DNA of 11,673 nt from Elusimicrobiota bacterium (GTDB lineage: Bacteria; Elusimicrobiota; Elusimicrobia; UBA1565; UBA9628): NCBI GenBank assembly GCA_023249695.1, contig JAHFCD010000018.1, forward strand, positions 1 to 11,673. Direction: 5' to 3'. Below are positions 6,302-11,673 of this stretch, in pieces. Position numbers and translations under genes: made by a program. Position 1 is the first letter of the stretch. Each line of letters starts with the position of its first letter. Below the pieces are notes generated by a model. That model did no database searches. It saw only the letters and a list, made by a program, of their open reading frames with translations, and was not told the origin of the DNA.

Positions 6302-7636
6302 ATGAAAGTAATAATTCATAGGGGCACCAAAGAGATCGGCGGCAGCTGTATCGAGGTCTCGACCGCATCCACGCGGCTCATTTTCGACCTGGGCATGCCG
6401 CTGGTGGCTCCGTGGAACAAAACGGAGAAGTTGGACTCCTCGGGCTACCCCAAGATGTCTACGCGCGAGCTGCTGGACTTGGGCGTACTGCCACCGGTGT
6501 CGGGGCTCTATGATAATGCGGACGGTTCACCCGTGACCGCAGTCGTCCTTTCACATCCGCATCAAGACCACTACGGCCTGCTGGGACATATCAGGCGGGA
6601 TTTGCCCGTCTATTTGAGTGATGGGGCGCGACGCATCATCGCGGCCTCGGATATCTTCCTGCCTCTCAAGGCGAAGATTCAGCACCCAGTGGTTGTCGAG
6701 GATCGGCGGCCGGTCGTTATCGGCGACATTACGGTGACGCCGTATCTTGTCGATCATTCGGCCTTCGCCGCGATGTCTTTCTTGATCGAGGGCGAGGGTG
6801 CCCGTGTTTTCTATACGGGAGATTTCCGCGCCCACGGCCGCAAATGGAAGCTCTTTCCGAAATTTCTGCGGTCGGCGCCGCAGGGGGTGGATTGTCTGCT
6901 GATGGAGGGCACGACATTGGGCCGGCCTGAGCAGCGCATGGAGACTGAGGCGGAGATCGAGGACAAGATCGTTGAGATCGCGCGCCGCCGGCGAGGCGTC
7001 AAGCTGATCTATGCCTCTGGTCAGAACGTGGATCGGCTCGTCTCGTTTTATAAAGCAGCACAGGCCACGGGAGGTCAGTTCGTCGTCGATCTCTATACGG
7101 CATACATGCTCGAGGCGCTTGGCCATGACTCGATTCCTAGGCCCTCGGCGGCATTCCCACGGATGCGAGTGCTTTACACTAAATTCCTGATGCGCAAGAT
7201 TGCCGCTTCGGGCATGAGTGAGCTCTTCGCTCGCTATCGGCCTTTCGAAATTGATGCCCGTGAGATCGCGCGCGCTCCGGGGAAGAACTTCGTGATGTAC
7301 AGGGAATCATTGACGGCGGATGTTGAGGAGATCGGCGATTTTAATGATTCCGTCCTGATTTACTCGTTGTACGAAGGCTACCGACGGGAAGCATCGTTCC
7401 AGAAGGTGCAGGCCTTCTTAGACAAGCATGGAATCGTCATCGAGTCGGCGCACACGAGTGGGCATGCGGGTGCCAGCGACCTCAAGAAACTGGCCGAAGC
7501 GCTTAAGCCGCGGGTGCTCGTGCCCATCCACACGTTCGAGCCAGGAAAGTACGCTGGGCTTTGGGGGCGGGTACAAACGTTGGGAGACGGTCAGGCTTTG
7601 GACCTTGCCTGCGTGCCCGCAGGGGTGAAATCGTGA
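6302..7636 (+). CDS. Beta-CASP metallo-beta-lactamase nuclease (RNase J/CPSF type)
   Basis: A 444-residue two-metal hydrolase of the MBL fold with a beta-CASP insertion, the architecture of RNase J, CPSF73 and Artemis/SNM1, which act on RNA or DNA. The metal ligands are present: HPHQDH (85-90, H85, H87, D89, H90), H152 in LVDHSAF, D174 in YTGDFR and H410 in VPIHTFEPG. The beta-CASP hallmark acid and His appear as E202 in LLMEGT and H388 in TSGHAGASD. It is shorter than typical bacterial RNase J (about 550 residues) and lacks an obvious RNase J C-terminal domain. Here it sits in an accessory operon and not with housekeeping genes. It starts 12 nt after the nuclease stop with GGAGGGG five nt before the ATG, and overlaps the next gene by 4 nt. 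Codons are visibly less GC-biased than in treS, suggesting transfer. Confidence 0.9.
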   Translation: MKVIIHRGTKEIGGSCIEVSTASTRLIFDLGMPLVAPWNKTEKLDSSGYPKMSTRELLDLGVLPPVSGLYDNADGSPVTAVVLSHPHQDHYGLLGHIRRDLPVYLSDGARRIIAASDIFLPLKAKIQHPVVVEDRRPVVIGDITVTPYLVDHSAFAAMSFLIEGEGARVFYTGDFRAHGRKWKLFPKFLRSAPQGVDCLLMEGTTLGRPEQRMETEAEIEDKIVEIARRRRGVKLIYASGQNVDRLVSFYKAAQATGGQFVVDLYTAYMLEALGHDSIPRPSAAFPRMRVLYTKFLMRKIAASGMSELFARYRPFEIDAREIARAPGKNFVMYRESLTADVEEIGDFNDSVLIYSLYEGYRREASFQKVQAFLDKHGIVIESAHTSGHAGASDLKKLAEALKPRVLVPIHTFEPGKYAGLWGRVQTLGDGQALDLACVPAGVKS

Positions 7637-8511
7637 AATCTCGTCTGCTGGCGGATCCCATCGATGCGTATGCGGGTCTGCGTGAGAAAGCGAAGCGAGC
7701 CGCGGCCAGGCTGGAGGTCGATTTGTCCCGCATCAGGCTGGATGATCCATGCGTATTAAAGGCGATGACTTCGGAGAAAGCGTCTCGGGCATGGCAAACG
7801 CAGAAGCTGTGGGCTCCCTTCGCCTCGCCCAGCGTCAGGCGGATCATGAAGCTTGTCGACATCAAGGAGCCATCATTCGACGATTTTACGCAGGTGCATC
7901 AGTTGTTGAACGCCAAAGCCTATGGCAGCGGTTTTCTCGATGAGTATGTGGCACGCCGTCGTGGGGCCGACGTCATTTCGATAGTGGCTTCGACGTCTAC
8001 GGAAGACGGGCGTACCGCCTTGCGCTTATTGAATAAACCCAAGAAGCTGAAGCGGCAGGTAAAGACGCCCGCCTGTCTGAAGTCTTATCTGGCCGAGACC
8101 TTTGGCCTGCTGATGTTCGACGATCAGCTTGTCGCGATCGGCGCGGGCGTATCCGGACTCTCTCCCCGGAGTTCCCTCTCGTTGTGCCACGATATCTCAA
8201 ACGAAGGCAATCAGCGACGAATAGCGCGTAAATTCGTGATCGGAGGCAGGGCGAGGCGGATCGGTGTTGCCGAGCTCGACGAAGCCCTGTGGTATCTCGG
8301 TTATGCGCGTTACGCTCAGCCGACGAAACGAGAGAGCGCTCGCGCCTACGTGCGCCAGGCGTACGAACATAGCTACCTGTGGTTGAAGGGCGACTGTAAA
8401 TGGCCTTGCCAAGCATCCAGCCAAGGGTCAAGCTCGCTGAGCGGCCCCCGCCCCGCAAATCATTCCCAAATCTCGCGCGGCCACTTGAACGAACCGCGCG
8501 GGCGGAGCTAA
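7633..8511 (+). CDS. DnaE fingers-like protein without PHP and palm domains
   Basis: A 292-residue protein that looks like an isolated segment of DNA polymerase III alpha. Compared from memory with DnaE, matching blocks run in the same order: GLR (15-17) to GLRTL after the palm; [10 protein letters not shown] (30-39) to the D-x-x-x-IPLDDP block; [12 protein letters not shown] (81-92) to FEDLIAxx[13 protein letters not shown] (101-111) to FIx[16 protein letters not shown] (156-167) to TYGxxxYQEQVM; and [16 protein letters not shown] (224-239) then YLWLK (248-252) to the GYGFNKSHAAAY..YLK block. It begins just past the palm, so the first two catalytic aspartates are absent and the third aligns to Ala12. 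Signature positions are altered. Polymerase activity is not expected. Start is GTG at 7633 (AGGGG seven nt upstream), overlapping the MBL stop. Homology fades after about residue 258; the Ser/Arg-rich tail may not be functional. Confidence 0.7.
   Translation: MKSRLLADPIDAYAGLREKAKRAAARLEVDLSRIRLDDPCVLKAMTSEKASRAWQTQKLWAPFASPSVRRIMKLVDIKEPSFDDFTQVHQLLNAKAYGSGFLDEYVARRRGADVISIVASTSTEDGRTALRLLNKPKKLKRQVKTPACLKSYLAETFGLLMFDDQLVAIGAGVSGLSPRSSLSLCHDISNEGNQRRIARKFVIGGRARRIGVAELDEALWYLGYARYAQPTKRESARAYVRQAYEHSYLWLKGDCKWPCQASSQGSSSLSGPRPANHSQISRGHLNEPRGRS
8472..8502 (+). terminator. Hairpin at the end of the accessory operon
   Basis: CTCGCGCGG (8472-8480) and CCGCGCGGG (8494-8502) form a 9-bp stem with one T-G wobble and a 13-nt loop. 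It overlaps the last codons of the DnaE-like frame and lies about 50 nt before treS. No U tract follows (AGCTAAACTTAAGGG), so termination would be partial at best. It may mark the border between the accessory operon and the trehalose genes. Confidence 0.35.
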
Positions 8512-8554
8512 ACTTAAGGGAGAACACGCGACGCCGCGACGAGGAGGAAAGCCC

Positions 8555-10171
<1,617 letters not shown>

Positions 10172-10172
10172 C

Positions 10173-11673
10173 ATGAACGACCATCAGACGATCCTGCTGG
10201 GCGCGGCCGCGCTGCTCGCGACCGTTCTGGCCTCGCGCCTCATCGTGCGCCGCCAGGTGGGGCGGCTCGCGGAATGGCTGCGGCGCGCGCGCGTCGGGGA
10301 GGCGGCGCCGTCGCCGCGGGCGTCGGCCGGCGCACTGCTGGCCCCTTTGATCCGGGAGGCGAAGGCGTTGACCCGCGACCTCGCCCAGGCGCAGGCGAGC
10401 GCCGAGCAGGAGGCGCGCCTGCGCGTGCTCGGCGACTCTCTCTGGACCGCCGAGCGCCTGAGGGAGCACGTTCGCGCGAAGCTCTCCGGGCGCCCCCTGA
10501 TCGTCGTGGCCAACCGCGAGCCGTACCGCCACGTGCGCAGCGGCTCGAAGATCGAGTGCATCATGCCCGCCAGCGGGCTGGTGACGGGCCTCGAGCCGCT
10601 GCTGCGCGCGTGCGGCGGCACCTGGATCGCCCACGGCGACGGCGACGCCGACCGGCAGACCGCGGACGGCCGCGGCCGCCTGCGGGTCCCTCCCGGCGCC
10701 CCGCAGTACGCTCTGCGCCGCGTGTGGCTCGCCCCCGATGAGGAAAGCGGCTACTACTCCGGCTTCTCGAACGAGGGCCTCTGGCCGCTGTGCCACATCG
10801 CGCACAAGCGCCCGGTGTTTCGCGCCGAGGACTGGTCCTTCTACCGGCAGGTCAACCGCAAGTTCGCCGAAGCGGTCTTCGAGGAGATCGAGGGGCAGAG
10901 CGAGCCCTGCATTCTGGTGCAGGATTATCACTTCACCTTGCTGCCGCGCCTGATCAAGGAACGTCGGCCGGACGCGCGGGTCGCGCTGTTCTGGCACATA
11001 CCGTGGCCGAACGCCGAGGCCTTCGGCATCTGCCCGTGGCAGAAGGAGCTGATCGACGGCCTCCTCGGCGCGGATCTCATCGGCTTTCACACGCAGGATC
11101 ACTGCAACAACTTCCTTGACACCGTGGACCGGGTCGTCGAGTCGCGCGTCGACCGGGCCCGCTTCACGGTCAACCGCGCGGGCCACGAGACCTTGGTCAA
11201 GCCGTTCCCGATCAGCGTCGTCTTCCCGGAAACCCCCGCGCGCGATCCCGCTTCCGCGGCGCGCGGCGCGCGCGAGCTCGTGCTGCGCGAGGCGGGACGC
11301 AAGGCCGATTTCATCGCCGTCGGCGTGGACCGCCTCGACTACACCAAGGGCATCATCGAGCGGTTCCAGGGCGTGGAGCGCCTGCTCGAGCTGCATCCCG
11401 AATTCCAGGGACGCTTCGTCTTGTTCCAGATCGGCGCGCCGAGCCGCATGCAGCTCGCGGGCTACCGCGACTTCGGCGACGCCGTCGCGGCCGAGGCGGC
11501 GCGCATCAACGAGCGCTTCAAGGGCCCGCCGCCGATCGTCCTGCTCGCGCGCCATCACAGCCATGAGGCCCTGCGCCCGTATTTCCTCGCGGCCGACGCG
11601 TGCCTCGTCACGTCCCTGCACGACGGCATGAACCTAGTGGCCAAGGAGTTCGTCGCCGCGCGCGAGGACGAGC
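10173..11673 (+). CDS. otsA: Trehalose-6-phosphate synthase with N-terminal membrane anchor (3' end outside window)
   Basis: GT20 enzyme making trehalose-6-phosphate from UDP-glucose and glucose-6-phosphate. The 500 residues present are open to the window edge. The catalytic domain starts near 108 (PLIVVANREPY). It includes GYYSGFSNEGLWP (193-205), D251 in VQDYHF, H275 in FWHIPWPN, R387 and K392 in GVDRLDYTKG, and D484 and E492 in LHDGMNLVAKEF, matching substrate-binding positions of E. coli OtsA. Unusually, residues 1-107 come first: a hydrophobic segment (about 6-25), a basic stretch RRQVGRLAEWLRRAR and a coiled-coil-like helix (about 55-100), resembling a membrane anchor plus HAMP-like linker. 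Ordinary OtsA has no such part. The ATG is one base after the treS stop, with GGAG inside treS seven nt upstream, so the two are translationally coupled. A phosphatase (OtsB) may follow outside the window. Confidence 0.92.
   Translation, partial: MNDHQTILLGAAALLATVLASRLIVRRQVGRLAEWLRRARVGEAAPSPRASAGALLAPLIREAKALTRDLAQAQASAEQEARLRVLGDSLWTAERLREHVRAKLSGRPLIVVANREPYRHVRSGSKIECIMPASGLVTGLEPLLRACGGTWIAHGDGDADRQTADGRGRLRVPPGAPQYALRRVWLAPDEESGYYSGFSNEGLWPLCHIAHKRPVFRAEDWSFYRQVNRKFAEAVFEEIEGQSEPCILVQDYHFTLLPRLIKERRPDARVALFWHIPWPNAEAFGICPWQKELIDGLLGADLIGFHTQDHCNNFLDTVDRVVESRVDRARFTVNRAGHETLVKPFPISVVFPETPARDPASAARGARELVLREAGRKADFIAVGVDRLDYTKGIIERFQGVERLLELHPEFQGRFVLFQIGAPSRMQLAGYRDFGDAVAAEAARINERFKGPPPIVLLARHHSHEALRPYFLAADACLVTSLHDGMNLVAKEFVAAREDE

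Overview
The window comes from a high-GC bacterial chromosome, probably diderm: it carries an exported lytic transglycosylase and a signal peptidase I. The lineage cannot be fixed from the sequence alone. The overall style would fit an environmental phylum such as Elusimicrobiota, but that is only a guess.

Left part (1-2182, minus strand): a translation block transcribed leftward from a perfect-consensus sigma70 promoter (TTGACA-18-TATAAT, 2182-2153). The order is tRNA-Gly(TCC), tRNA-Thr(GGT), tuf (EF-Tu), rpsJ (S10) and the first 59 codons of rplC (L3). This joins a tRNA-tuf unit, like glyT-thrT-tufB of E. coli, to the head of the S10 ribosomal operon.

Middle housekeeping part (2211-4060, plus strand): lepB (signal peptidase I), a pair of hairpins, a secreted SLT-family lytic transglycosylase, and tRNA-Val(CAC) with its own extended -10 promoter, an encoded CCA and a T8 tract.

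Accessory part (about 4061-8511, plus strand): a compact five-gene operon behind a dyad-rich, AT-rich control region and a TTGACA-17-TACAGT promoter. The genes are (1) a 156-residue unknown protein, possibly with a helix-turn-helix core; (2) a 131-residue TPR protein starting directly after the previous stop; (3) a 343-residue protein with a RecB-type PD-(D/E)XK nuclease signature (D200, E214-x-K216, Q231xxxY235); (4) a 444-residue beta-CASP metallo-beta-lactamase nuclease of RNase J/CPSF type; (5) a 292-residue protein, overlapping gene 4 by 4 nt, that is co-linear with the fingers region of DNA polymerase III alpha but lacks the PHP and palm domains. I know of no named system with this composition. 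It is the best candidate here for an undescribed nucleic-acid-processing, defence or repair system.

Right part (8555-11673, plus strand): a trehalose operon. A stand-alone trehalose synthase (TreS, GH13) is followed after 1 nt by a trehalose-6-phosphate synthase (OtsA, GT20) with an unusual N-terminal membrane anchor and linker. It runs off the window end.

Internal genes of operons have clear Shine-Dalgarno sequences. Three first-in-unit genes (lepB, the transglycosylase and the first accessory gene) instead have TANNNT-like -10 elements 6-8 nt before their ATG, which hints at leaderless transcripts.
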